This document shows positions 1 to 7,635 of a DNA stretch of 34,225 nucleotides, piece by piece. Made by a program: the position numbers and the translations under genes. Every line of letters begins with the position of its first letter. Position 1 is the stretch's first letter. Source of the DNA: Clostridiaceae bacterium (GTDB lineage: Bacteria > Bacillota > Clostridia > Saccharofermentanales > DTU023); assembly GCA_012838795.1 (NCBI GenBank), contig DUOO01000042.1:1-34225 (forward strand). The letters run 5' to 3'. The notes below the pieces were generated by a model. It saw nothing but the letters and a program-made list of their open reading frames with translations, was not told where the DNA came from and did not search any database.

Positions 1-122
1 AAGTAGTTGAAGTAAAAAGATCGGTCGAACCATCAGAAAGTAATTATGAATCTTTCTACGAAATTTATAAATCCGTCTATCAATCATTAAAAGAAGACTA
101 TAAAAAATTAGCAAATATTTAA
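1..122 (+). CDS. C-terminal end of a probable FGGY-family sugar kinase (partial)
   Basis: The open frame runs in from the left edge (first full codon at base 3) and stops at 120-122, giving about 39 residues. The tail has the pattern YESFYEIYKSVYQSLK followed by a short charged end. This resembles the C-terminal helix of xylulokinase-type FGGY kinases (Y-x3-Y-x-IY+SLY-x-LK). The catalytic part lies outside the window, so neither substrate nor family can be proved. A weak 5-bp hairpin (119-133) overlaps the stop, but no good terminator is visible before the rpsL promoter. The assignment rests on a short C-terminal pattern only. Confidence 0.5.
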   Translation, partial: VVEVKRSVEPSESNYESFYEIYKSVYQSLKEDYKKLANI

Positions 123-180
123 CTTGCCGTTAAGTAAAGTTTAGTTCTAGCCAAAATGAAAAATGCAAAAAAGATTAGGC

Positions 181-209
181 TTTACAACACTATTTTTTAC
201 TGATAGAAT
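181..209 (+). promoter_or_regulatory. Promoter of the str operon (rpsL)
   Basis: The -35 box TTTACA (181-186), a 17-base spacer and the -10 box TAGAAT (204-209) fit a sigma-A promoter. TG at 201-202 makes it an extended -10 element (TGATAGAAT). Transcription would start near 216, giving a leader of about 88 bases before rpsL. The same nine-base -10 element occurs in the rpoB promoter. Confidence 0.6.
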
Positions 210-225
210 AAATTGCTGTATTTTG

Positions 226-265
226 GGCAATTGGGTTTTTATCTATTGTGATTATGCCAATTGTT
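226..265 (+). promoter_or_regulatory. Predicted hairpin in the rpsL 5' leader
   Basis: CAATTGG (228-234) and CCAATTG (257-263) are inverted repeats that can pair in the leader RNA, with G-U pairs extending the stem by about two. The loop is 22 bases. The stem ends about 26 bases before the AAGGAGG ribosome site at 291-297 and has no T tract, so it is not a terminator. It could stabilise the mRNA or serve as a regulatory target, but no function is shown. Confidence 0.35.
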
Positions 266-304
266 GAGAAAACAGATTAATAACAAATGAAAGGAGGAAA
301 GTAG

Positions 305-724
305 ATGCCTACATTTAACCAGCTGGTCAAAAAAGGTCGCTCAACCAAAAAAGACAAGTCGGATTCGCCGGCATTGGGTTATGGAATGAACTCATTGCGT
401 GGTCGTGCTTCGAGATACAATTCACCGCAAAAACGCGGAGTTTGTACTTCAGTAAAAACAACTACACCGAAAAAACCGAATTCGGCATTGCGTAAAGTTG
501 CCAGAGTACGTCTGACCAATCAGATGGAAGTATCAGCGTATATTCCGGGTATCGGTCACAACTTACAAGAACATAGTGTTGTTTTAATTCGCGGTGGTCG
601 TGTCAAGGATTTGCCGGGTGTTCGTTATCACGTGATTCGCGGAACATTGGATACAGCAGGCGTAACAGATCGCAAACAGGGTCGCTCAAAATATGGAGCG
701 AAGAGACCAAGATCCGTCAAATAA
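305..724 (+). CDS. rpsL: 30S ribosomal protein S12
   Basis: S12 is a decoding-centre protein of the small subunit. The 139 residues carry the family signature [13 protein letters not shown] (residues 52-64) and the loop [13 protein letters not shown] (97-109). Lys56 and Lys101 are the residues equivalent to the two classical streptomycin sites (Lys43 and Lys88 with the initiator Met counted in E. coli); both are wild type. Asp102 is the position methylthiolated by RimO in other bacteria. Compared with E. coli there is a segment of about 13 extra residues after residue 25, as usual in Firmicutes. The ATG is preceded by AAGGAGG at 291-297. First gene of the rpsL-rpsG-fusA-tuf cluster. Confidence 0.97.
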   Translation: MPTFNQLVKKGRSTKKDKSDSPALGYGMNSLRGRASRYNSPQKRGVCTSVKTTTPKKPNSALRKVARVRLTNQMEVSAYIPGIGHNLQEHSVVLIRGGRVKDLPGVRYHVIRGTLDTAGVTDRKQGRSKYGAKRPRSVK

Positions 725-874
725 GAAGACGGAATCGATCGGTTGGACAATCTATGTCGCAGAAGGCCTCTATTTTTCCTCGTGAAATATCAGGGTCGTT
801 CTGGCTCGACACGATCCAAACCGTGAGTACCTATGATTTCGGTAGTACCGTATAATCATGAAAGGAGGGAAGAA
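725..874 (+). promoter_or_regulatory. rpsL-rpsG intercistronic region with possible RNA structure
   Basis: This 150-base spacer is unusually long for an str operon. CGGTTGGA (near 739-746) can pair with TCCAAACCG (815-823, one bulged A), enclosing smaller stems such as GTCG/CGAC (near 795-810). The spacer ends at the rpsG ribosome site. In E. coli the equivalent spacer is the binding site for translational repression by S7. Whether S7 binds here is inference; the structure was folded by eye. Confidence 0.3.
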
Positions 875-1345
875 ATGCCAAGAAAAGGCCATGTTCCAAA
901 GAGAGAGATTTTACCTGATCCGCAATACCATGACTTGAAGGTTGCAAAATTAATCAATGTGGTAATGCTGGACGGTAAAAAAACTCTGGCTCAAAGAATT
1001 GTTTACGGCGCATTTGATATCATCAAAGAACGCACAAACCAAGAGCCGTTAGAAGTTTATTATCAAGCTTTAGAGAATGTTATGCCTATGCTGGAAGTTA
1101 AAGCCAGACGTGTTGGCGGTTCGAACTATCAAGTTCCGATTGAAGTTCGTCCCGAAAGACGTCAAACCTTAGCTTTGCGTTGGATTGTCAATGCTGCTCG
1201 TGCACGTCATGAACGTAGCATGAAACAGCGTTTAGCCAATGAAATTTTAGACGCAGTTAACAGTACCGGTTCAGCATTCAGAAAAAAAGAAGAAATGCAT
1301 CGTATGGCAGAAGCAAATCGTGCTTTCGCCCATTACAGATGGTAG
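875..1345 (+). CDS. rpsG: 30S ribosomal protein S7
   Basis: S7 nucleates assembly of the 30S head by binding the 3' domain of 16S rRNA. The protein starts [11 protein letters not shown], contains the [17 protein letters not shown] core (residues 79-95) and ends in AHYRW, at 156 residues, the normal length. An in-frame ATG at 833 would add 14 residues, but the AAAGGAGG ribosome site at 861-868 lies just before the ATG at 875, and S7 proteins start with MPR, so 875 was chosen. Second gene of the str operon, with a possible autoregulatory structure upstream. Confidence 0.97.
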   Translation: MPRKGHVPKREILPDPQYHDLKVAKLINVVMLDGKKTLAQRIVYGAFDIIKERTNQEPLEVYYQALENVMPMLEVKARRVGGSNYQVPIEVRPERRQTLALRWIVNAARARHERSMKQRLANEILDAVNSTGSAFRKKEEMHRMAEANRAFAHYRW

Positions 1346-1399
1346 GTTAAACCATCAGAAAGTATATTATGAAATTGTTAATGAAAGGAGTTTACCCGC

Positions 1400-3469
1400 A
1401 TGCCTAGAGAATTTTCATTAGAAAATACAAGAAATATAGGCATAATGGCGCATATTGATGCCGGTAAGACCACGACGACAGAAAGAATTCTATATTATAC
1501 AGGGAAAATTCATCGTTTAGGGGAAACCCATGACGGTGCTGCCACCATGGACTGGATGGTGCTGGAACAAGAACGTGGTATTACAATCACTTCAGCTGCT
1601 ACTACAGCCCAGTGGAAAAACCGGAGAATCAATATCATCGACACACCGGGACATGTTGACTTTACTGTTGAGGTGGAGCGTTCTTTGCGTGTTCTGGACG
1701 GTGCTGTAACGGTATTTTGTGCTAAAAGCGGTGTTGAACCCCAAACTGAAACTGTTTGGCGCCAGGCGGACACTTATGGTGTTCCCCGATTGGCCTATAT
1801 CAATAAAATGGATATTTTAGGTGCCGATTTTTTCAATGTCATAGATATGATCAGAGATCGTCTGGGTGCTAATCCGATTCCGATTCAATTGCCGGTCGGC
1901 AAAGAAGAAAATTTTACAGGTATTATAGATTTAATGACTATGAAAGCTGTAATTTACAAAAATGATGAAGGAACCAAGATCGAAGAAGAAGATATTCCGA
2001 CAGAGATGATGGATCAGGCTAAATTTTATCGTGATCAAATGGTTACGGCTATTGCCGAAACAGATGATGACCTGGCAGAAAAATTCTTGATGGAAGAGGA
2101 GATTTCTGTTGAAGAATTGAAAAATGCTTTACGTAAAGCGACAATCAGTACAGAAATTGTGCCGGTTGTTTGCGGTTCATCATACAAGAATAAAGGTGTG
2201 CAGTTGCTTTTGGATGCGGTTGTTGATTATATGCCGTCCCCGTTGGACATTCCGGCGATTGACGGTATTAATCCCGTAACCGGTGAAGAAGACAAACGTC
2301 ATGCCGATGACAGCGAGCCTTTTTCCGCCTTAGCTTTCAAGATTATGACAGACCCGTTTGTCGGTAAATTATGCTTTTTCAGAGTTTACTCAGGCACGTT
2401 GAAATCCGGATCTTATGTCTATAATTCAATTAAAGAGCAGCGAGAACGCATCGGGCGCATTTTGTTAATGCACTCTAATCACCGTGAAGAAACCGATATA
2501 GTATATTCAGGAGATATAGCAGCAGCAGTCGGTTTAAAAAATACATCTACCGGTGAAACTTTGTGTGATGAGAATAATCCGATAGTATTGGAATCCATGG
2601 ATTTTCCGGAACCTGTTCTCTCGGTTGCAATTGAACCGAAATCCAAAGCTTCACAAGAGAAATTGATTATTGCTCTGGCAAAATTGGCGGAAGAGGATCC
2701 GACCTTTAAGACCAGAACAGATAGTGAAACCGGACAAACTTTGATTTCAGGTATGGGCGAATTACATTTAGATATTATTGTAGATCGTTTATTCCGAGAG
2801 TTTAAAGTTGAGGCAAATGTCGGGGAACCACAGGTTGCGTACAGAGAAACTATTACGAAATCGGTTGAAGCGGAAGGCAGATTTGTTCGTCAAACAGGCG
2901 GCAGAGGTCAATATGGGCACTGTGTTGTTCAATTTGATCCGTTACCTGCCGATCAAACGTATGAATTTGTTGATAAGATTGTCGGAGGGTCAATTCCCAG
3001 AGAGTACATCGGATCGGTTGATGAAGGAATCCGTGAAGCTTTGCTTTCCGGTGAAATCGCCGGCTATCCCGTAGTAGGTATAAAAGCAACTTTGATTGAC
3101 GGCTCATATCATGATGTAGACTCATCTGAATTGGCTTTTAAAATTGCCGGATCAATGGCATTGAAAGAAGCCATGCGCAAAGGCAGTTCAGTGTTATTAG
3201 AACCCATGATGAAAGTGGACGTAGTTGTACCGGAAGATTATTTGGGTGATGTTATGGGTGACTTGAGTGCACGTCGCGGGCAGATTTTAGGCAATGAGCC
3301 CCGTGGCAATGCTGCAGTTATTTCAGCCTACGTACCATTATCCGAAATGTTCGGTTATGCAACTAACTTACGTTCCAGGACGCAAGGGCGCGGTACATTC
3401 GTAATGCAAATTGATCATTATGAAAGAGTGCCTGCCAGTATAACAGAGAGCTTTTATGCTCATTATTAA
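1400..3469 (+). CDS. fusA: Translation elongation factor G
   Basis: EF-G is the GTPase that drives ribosomal translocation. At 689 residues the length is normal for Firmicutes. The G motifs are intact: [12 protein letters not shown] (residues 17-28), RGIT in switch I (59-62), DTPGH (81-85, His85 being the switch II catalytic histidine) and NKMD (135-138). Domain IV and V segments such as GGRGQYGH and [16 protein letters not shown] are present. AAAGGAG at 1384-1390 precedes the ATG. The gene follows rpsG by 54 bases and is followed by tuf, the canonical str order. Compare the divergent paralogue at 7636-9708. Confidence 0.97.
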   Translation: MPREFSLENTRNIGIMAHIDAGKTTTTERILYYTGKIHRLGETHDGAATMDWMVLEQERGITITSAATTAQWKNRRINIIDTPGHVDFTVEVERSLRVLDGAVTVFCAKSGVEPQTETVWRQADTYGVPRLAYINKMDILGADFFNVIDMIRDRLGANPIPIQLPVGKEENFTGIIDLMTMKAVIYKNDEGTKIEEEDIPTEMMDQAKFYRDQMVTAIAETDDDLAEKFLMEEEISVEELKNALRKATISTEIVPVVCGSSYKNKGVQLLLDAVVDYMPSPLDIPAIDGINPVTGEEDKRHADDSEPFSALAFKIMTDPFVGKLCFFRVYSGTLKSGSYVYNSIKEQRERIGRILLMHSNHREETDIVYSGDIAAAVGLKNTSTGETLCDENNPIVLESMDFPEPVLSVAIEPKSKASQEKLIIALAKLAEEDPTFKTRTDSETGQTLISGMGELHLDIIVDRLFREFKVEANVGEPQVAYRETITKSVEAEGRFVRQTGGRGQYGHCVVQFDPLPADQTYEFVDKIVGGSIPREYIGSVDEGIREALLSGEIAGYPVVGIKATLIDGSYHDVDSSELAFKIAGSMALKEAMRKGSSVLLEPMMKVDVVVPEDYLGDVMGDLSARRGQILGNEPRGNAAVISAYVPLSEMFGYATNLRSRTQGRGTFVMQIDHYERVPASITESFYAHY

Positions 3470-3508
3470 TTGATAAAACAGCTCATTAGTTGAATGAACT
3501 GTTAATGA

Positions 3509-3536
3509 TTGCCAAAGTGCAATAAATGTGTAAAAT
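3509..3536 (+). promoter_or_regulatory. Possible internal promoter before tuf
   Basis: TTGCCA (3509-3514), a 16-base spacer and TAAAAT (3531-3536) lie in the 136-base gap between fusA and tuf. A separate tuf promoter would fit the high demand for EF-Tu. Assigned by sequence match only. Confidence 0.45.
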
Positions 3537-3605
3537 ATAAAGAGATAATTAAAAGAAAGAAATAATGATCAGTAATAAGCTGTATCAATAAGGAGGATCT
3601 TTTTA

Positions 3606-4808
3606 ATGGCTAAAGCAACGTTTGAAAGAAATAAGCCGCACGTTAACGTAGGAACCTTAGGTCACGTAGACCATGGTAAGACAACACTTACTGCCGCAAT
3701 TACCAAAGTACTTGCTATGCAAGGCGGTGCAAATTTTACAGATTATGCGAATATCGATAAAGCACCCGAAGAAAGACAACGTGGTATCACAATCAGCACA
3801 TCACACGTAGAGTATGAAACTGTAAATCGTCACTATGCTCACGTTGATTGTCCCGGCCATGCTGACTATATCAAAAACATGATTACCGGTGCCGCTCAAA
3901 TGGACGGCGCTATCCTGGTAGTTTCAGCTGCCGACGGTCCGATGCCGCAAACACGTGAACATATCTTGTTAGCTCGCCAAGTTGGCGTTCCGACAATTGT
4001 TGTTTACATGAACAAAACTGACCAAGTTGATGACGAAGAACTATTAGAATTAGTTGAAATGGAAGTTCGTGAACTCTTAAGCGAATACGAATATGACGGA
4101 GATGATACTCCTGTAGTTCGCGGTTCAGCTTTACTGGCTCTCGAAAGTACAAGTGATGACCCGAGTGCACCTGAATATGCTTCGATTCTTGAGCTGATGG
4201 AAGCAGTTGACGATTTTATTCCTACACCTGACCGTGCAACCGATTTACCGTTTGCAATGCCGGTTGAAGACGTTTTCACAATTACCGGTCGTGGTACAGT
4301 TGCTACCGGACGTATTGAACGTGGAACGATTAAACTGCAATCTCCGGTTGAAATCGTTGGAATGCAAGAAAAACCGACCAATACAGTTGTTACAGGTATT
4401 GAAATGTTCCATAAAATGATGGATCAAGGTGAAGCCGGAGATAACGTGGGTCTTTTGTTACGTGGTGTAGACCGTGACGGTGTTGAACGTGGTCAAGTTA
4501 TTGCAGCTCCCGGAACAATCAAACCACACACAAAATTTGTCGGTCAAGTTTACGTATTAACTAAAGATGAAGGTGGACGTCATAAACCGTTCTTCACAGG
4601 TTATCGTCCGCAATTCTATTTCCGTACAACTGATGTTACAGGTATTGCTAACTTACCTGAAGGAACAGAAATGTGCATGCCCGGTGACCATACTTCAATG
4701 ACAGTTGAATTGATCACGCCGATCGCTATTGAAAAAGGCTTGAAATTCGCTATTCGTGAAGGTGGTCGTACAGTAGGATCCGGTTCAGTTACCGACATCA
4801 TTGAATAA
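3606..4808 (+). CDS. tuf: Translation elongation factor Tu
   Basis: EF-Tu delivers aminoacyl-tRNA to the ribosome as a GTP complex. The 400-residue protein has GHVDHGKT (19-26), RGITI (59-63), DCPGH (81-85) and NKTD (136-139), then domains II ([13 protein letters not shown]) and III ([15 protein letters not shown]). The fourth G motif is NKTD where most bacterial EF-Tu has NKCD; the Lys and Asp that contact guanine are kept, so activity is not in doubt. The C terminus is GSVTDIIE. The ATG is preceded by AAGGAGG (near 3590-3596). Last gene of the str operon, with a strong terminator 99 bases downstream. Confidence 0.98.
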   Translation: MAKATFERNKPHVNVGTLGHVDHGKTTLTAAITKVLAMQGGANFTDYANIDKAPEERQRGITISTSHVEYETVNRHYAHVDCPGHADYIKNMITGAAQMDGAILVVSAADGPMPQTREHILLARQVGVPTIVVYMNKTDQVDDEELLELVEMEVRELLSEYEYDGDDTPVVRGSALLALESTSDDPSAPEYASILELMEAVDDFIPTPDRATDLPFAMPVEDVFTITGRGTVATGRIERGTIKLQSPVEIVGMQEKPTNTVVTGIEMFHKMMDQGEAGDNVGLLLRGVDRDGVERGQVIAAPGTIKPHTKFVGQVYVLTKDEGGRHKPFFTGYRPQFYFRTTDVTGIANLPEGTEMCMPGDHTSMTVELITPIAIEKGLKFAIREGGRTVGSGSVTDIIE

Positions 4809-4906
4809 TCAAATTTATCCGGCGCAGTTGATAAAATCAGCTGAAATCAGAAAACTAAATATTCAAACAAAACAATTATCGATTAGTTATTAACTTACTC
4901 GATTAA

Positions 4907-4949
4907 AGAAAGAGGGTACACCGTTAAGGCAGTACCCTCTTTCTGTTTT
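4907..4949 (+). terminator. Rho-independent terminator of the str operon
   Basis: A perfect 13-bp stem pairs AGAAAGAGGGTAC (4907-4919) with GTACCCTCTTTCT (4932-4944) around a 12-base loop and is followed by GTTTTAT. It closes the rpsL-rpsG-fusA-tuf unit. Confidence 0.88.
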
Positions 4950-4981
4950 ATAAGCTTGAATAATGAAATTTTTATAAAGCG

Positions 4982-4990
4982 TGTTACAAT
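4982..4990 (+). promoter_or_regulatory. Possible extended -10 element before the flavodiiron gene
   Basis: TGTTACAAT (4982-4990) matches an extended -10 box (TGnTAtAAT). No good -35 box sits at the right distance. It lies between the str terminator and the 5027 start, where a promoter is needed. Confidence 0.33.
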
Positions 4991-5026
4991 TAAACAATAA
5001 ACAAGATATTCGGAGGGTATTAATAA

Positions 5027-6232
5027 ATGTATTATAAGCGAATAATTACAGATGATGTTTATTATGTCGGCGAGAGTGATCGGCGATTGGAAAGATTTGA
5101 AAATATGTTTGAATTGCCGAATGGCGTTGCTTATAACTCATATTTGATTGTAGATGAAAAAACCGCATTGTCAGACGGTATAGATGAAACTGTTTCTGAG
5201 AGATATTACGAAAATATTCGTTTTGCTTTAGACGGCAGAGATTTAGATTATTTGATTGTCAATCATGTCGAACCTGATCATTGCAGCAGTATCAATAATG
5301 TTTTGAGAGAGTATCCGCAGGCTGTCATGGTTATTACGCAAAAAGGCCTGCAATTCATGGAACAATTTTACAATTTAGATTACCGGGACAGGGTAATGAT
5401 TGTAAAAGAAGGTGATCGATTAGATTTAGGTAAACATCAATTAGAATTCATCATGGCACCAAATGTACATTGGCCGGAAGTTATGGTGACCTATGACCAT
5501 ACCGATAAAATATTATTCAGTGCTGATGCTTTCGGTGCTTTCGGTGCAATTGAAGGACATTTATTTGCCGATCAGGTAAATTTTGAACGTGATTGGCTTG
5601 CTGAAGCCCGTCGTTACTATATCAATATCGTTGGCCGGCAAGGTGCTTCGGTGATGCGACTTTTCAAAAAACTGGAAGGTAAAGACATCAATTTAATAGC
5701 ACCGTTACATGGACTTGTCTTCAGAACTCCGGATATGATTTCGATGATTCTGGAGAAATATACCAAATGGGCAACATATGAACCGGAAGAACAAGGTGTA
5801 GTATTAGTTGCTGCTTCTATGTATGGAGATTCCCAAAACATGAATGATATACTGGCGGCGATGTTGGCGGATCGCGGTGTAGAAAATATTCGTGTTTACG
5901 ATGTATCTAAAACTCCGGTCTCCGCAATTATTGCGGACTTGTTCAGATTTTCCAATGCAGTTTTTACGTGTTTAACTTATAACACTTTACTATATCCGGG
6001 AATGGATGCTTTAATGCGTGAACTGGTGATGCTCAATTATTCAAATCGCAGAATATCGTATTTGGAAAATCAAAGCTGGGGTGGCAGAGCCTTAGACATA
6101 GCCCAAGAAATATTCAGCAAATCTAAAAATCTGGAAGTCGTGGGAGAACCGTTCAAAATCAAAAGTTCAGTTGCACCGGAACAAATGGATGATTTATTGA
6201 AATTAGCAGATGAAATTGCAGCATCAGTATAA
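5027..6232 (+). CDS. fprA: FprA-type flavodiiron protein (O2/NO reductase)
   Basis: Flavodiiron proteins reduce O2 to water or NO to N2O in the cytoplasm of anaerobes, protecting oxygen-sensitive enzymes. The N-terminal metallo-beta-lactamase-like domain (about 1-250) shows the full di-iron ligand set: His80, Glu82, Asp84 (HVEPDH), His148, Asp167 (SADAFG) and His228 (PLHG). The C-terminal flavodoxin domain (about 255-401) begins VAASMYGDSQNM, the FMN phosphate loop. No rubredoxin or flavin reductase extension is present, so electrons must come from a separate partner. The 401-residue length is typical. GGAGGG (5012-5017) precedes the ATG. Monocistronic as far as visible. Whether it prefers O2 or NO cannot be told from sequence. 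Confidence 0.93.
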   Translation: MYYKRIITDDVYYVGESDRRLERFENMFELPNGVAYNSYLIVDEKTALSDGIDETVSERYYENIRFALDGRDLDYLIVNHVEPDHCSSINNVLREYPQAVMVITQKGLQFMEQFYNLDYRDRVMIVKEGDRLDLGKHQLEFIMAPNVHWPEVMVTYDHTDKILFSADAFGAFGAIEGHLFADQVNFERDWLAEARRYYINIVGRQGASVMRLFKKLEGKDINLIAPLHGLVFRTPDMISMILEKYTKWATYEPEEQGVVLVAASMYGDSQNMNDILAAMLADRGVENIRVYDVSKTPVSAIIADLFRFSNAVFTCLTYNTLLYPGMDALMRELVMLNYSNRRISYLENQSWGGRALDIAQEIFSKSKNLEVVGEPFKIKSSVAPEQMDDLLKLADEIAASV

Positions 6233-6353
6233 AACGATCATAAATATAATAACATCTCGACCATACGAAAAAGATGACTAAAATAAAAAAACGGATCGGT
6301 CGAAGCAGACTTTGCAAATAATATTGAACAAAGATTGAAGATCTAAGAGCAGG

Positions 6354-6382
6354 CAGGATCGTTTTGGTCATTGATGATCCTG
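6354..6382 (+). promoter_or_regulatory. Inverted repeat just upstream of the dus gene
   Basis: CAGGATC (6354-6360) and GATCCTG (6376-6382) form a 7-bp stem with a 15-base loop, ending 25 bases before the ATG at 6408. There is no T tract, and no clear ribosome site follows. It could be an operator or a leader hairpin; function unknown. The rest of the 6233-6407 gap shows no gene. Confidence 0.3.
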
Positions 6383-6407
6383 TGCGTTGAAATGACGGAA
6401 TCGATTA

Positions 6408-7436
6408 ATGCACAAAGAAAAATTGAATATAAATGCTATAAGGGATTATCTCAGAAAACCGCTTGAAGTAGGTAATTTGATAATAAACAACAGATTAGCT
6501 TTGGCACCGCTGGCAGGAACTTCTGAAGTCATTTTTCGCTCAATTTGCTGCGAGTACGGAGTAGGATTGACGACGACCGAACTGGTAAGTGCACGAGGTA
6601 TTTGTTATGACCCGGAATTAAAACGCAATTATCAATATTTAGCAATAGATCCGGAACAGGAAAATGTAGTAGCGATTCAACTTTTCGGACATGATCCCGA
6701 AGATTTTAAACAAGCAGCACAAATTATTTTACAACATCCTATTTTGACGCAAGTATCAATGTTTGATATAAACATGGGTTGTCCTGTAAAAAAGGTTGTT
6801 AAAGACGGAGCAGGTTCTGCCTTGATGAAATCACCTGATTTAGCACAAAACATAGTTAAGGTAGTTGTAGAAGTTGCAGATAAATATAATAAACCTGTCA
6901 GTGTGAAAATTCGTTCAGGCTGGGATCAAGATTCAATTAACGCACCGGAATTTGCCAAATTAATGGAAGATGCAGGTGCAAAAATGATTACGGTACATGC
7001 CAGAACTCGTAGTCAGATGTATTCCGGACAGGCAGATTGGAATATCATTAAACAAGTCGTGGAACGGGTTTCAATTCCTGTATACGGCAATGGTGATTTG
7101 ACGGATATCGATTCGATTTTACGCATGCATCTGCTGACAGACTGTTCCGGTTTTGCAATCGGCAGAGCCGCACAAGGTAATCCTTGGATTTTTGCCGCAA
7201 TATTGAATCAGGATTTTAACCCGACACATCAGGAATGGTTAAGAGTGATAGAACGCCATGTATCAGGTATGATCGAAAAAACAGGTGATGAAGCAACAGC
7301 AATCAGAAAAATGCGAGCACAGCTATCTGCGTATTTAAAAGGCAAAAGACATGCGAGTAAAGCACGTAATGAAATTATGCAGTGTACATCGAAAAGTCAA
7401 TTAACAGAAGTGTTAAAGCGGATTGATAAAGTGTAA
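6408..7436 (+). CDS. dusB: tRNA-dihydrouridine synthase (DusB-like)
   Basis: Dus enzymes use FMN and NADPH to reduce uridines in the tRNA D-loop or variable region. The TIM-barrel shows LAPLAGTSEVIFR (residues 32-44), the FMN/NADPH signature NMGCPVKKVVK with catalytic Cys125, VSVKIRSGWD, ITVHARTRSQMYSG and the phosphate-binding GRAAQGNPWIF. In 342 residues it covers the barrel and the C-terminal helical domain. The N terminus is about 18 residues longer than in most DusB. No clear Shine-Dalgarno site precedes the ATG at 6408, and there is no other Met near the expected start, so the start is less certain than the identity; a TTG near residue 19 is an alternative. Confidence 0.9.
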   Translation: MHKEKLNINAIRDYLRKPLEVGNLIINNRLALAPLAGTSEVIFRSICCEYGVGLTTTELVSARGICYDPELKRNYQYLAIDPEQENVVAIQLFGHDPEDFKQAAQIILQHPILTQVSMFDINMGCPVKKVVKDGAGSALMKSPDLAQNIVKVVVEVADKYNKPVSVKIRSGWDQDSINAPEFAKLMEDAGAKMITVHARTRSQMYSGQADWNIIKQVVERVSIPVYGNGDLTDIDSILRMHLLTDCSGFAIGRAAQGNPWIFAAILNQDFNPTHQEWLRVIERHVSGMIEKTGDEATAIRKMRAQLSAYLKGKRHASKARNEIMQCTSKSQLTEVLKRIDKV

Positions 7437-7513
7437 AGGACACAATGCATATTCTTCTTTACTTTTCATGCCTGCCCAACAATGAGTTTGCATGATCATC
7501 CGAAAAATGGAGG

Positions 7514-7543
7514 TTGAAATTCTGCGACATAGCATAGTATAAT
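7514..7543 (+). promoter_or_regulatory. Promoter of the EF-G-like gene
   Basis: TTGAAA (7514-7519), an 18-base spacer and a perfect TATAAT (7538-7543) lie in the 199-base gap after dus. The start point would be near 7550, about 85 bases before the ATG. Confidence 0.62.
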
Positions 7544-7635
7544 GAACAGTGCGGTTTGGAATAAGCAAACTATTTGAAATTGTTATTAATAAGGATTTTA
7601 CGATAAAAAAACAAAACAAATGAGGGGGATCGGAT

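Noticed and set aside
305-724. Streptomycin-resistance substitution in S12
   Set aside because: Both lysines equivalent to positions 43 and 88 are unchanged.
28-1373. A 15-base exact match, extended to 23 of 24 bases with one gap, between 28-50 and 1350-1373
   Set aside because: A match of this size is close to chance in 34 kb of AT-rich DNA; one copy is coding and the other is a leader. No mobile feature is near.
4004-4381. A 125-codon minus-strand frame opposite tuf
   Set aside because: Ser/Thr-rich shadow frame of a highly biased gene; no ribosome site.
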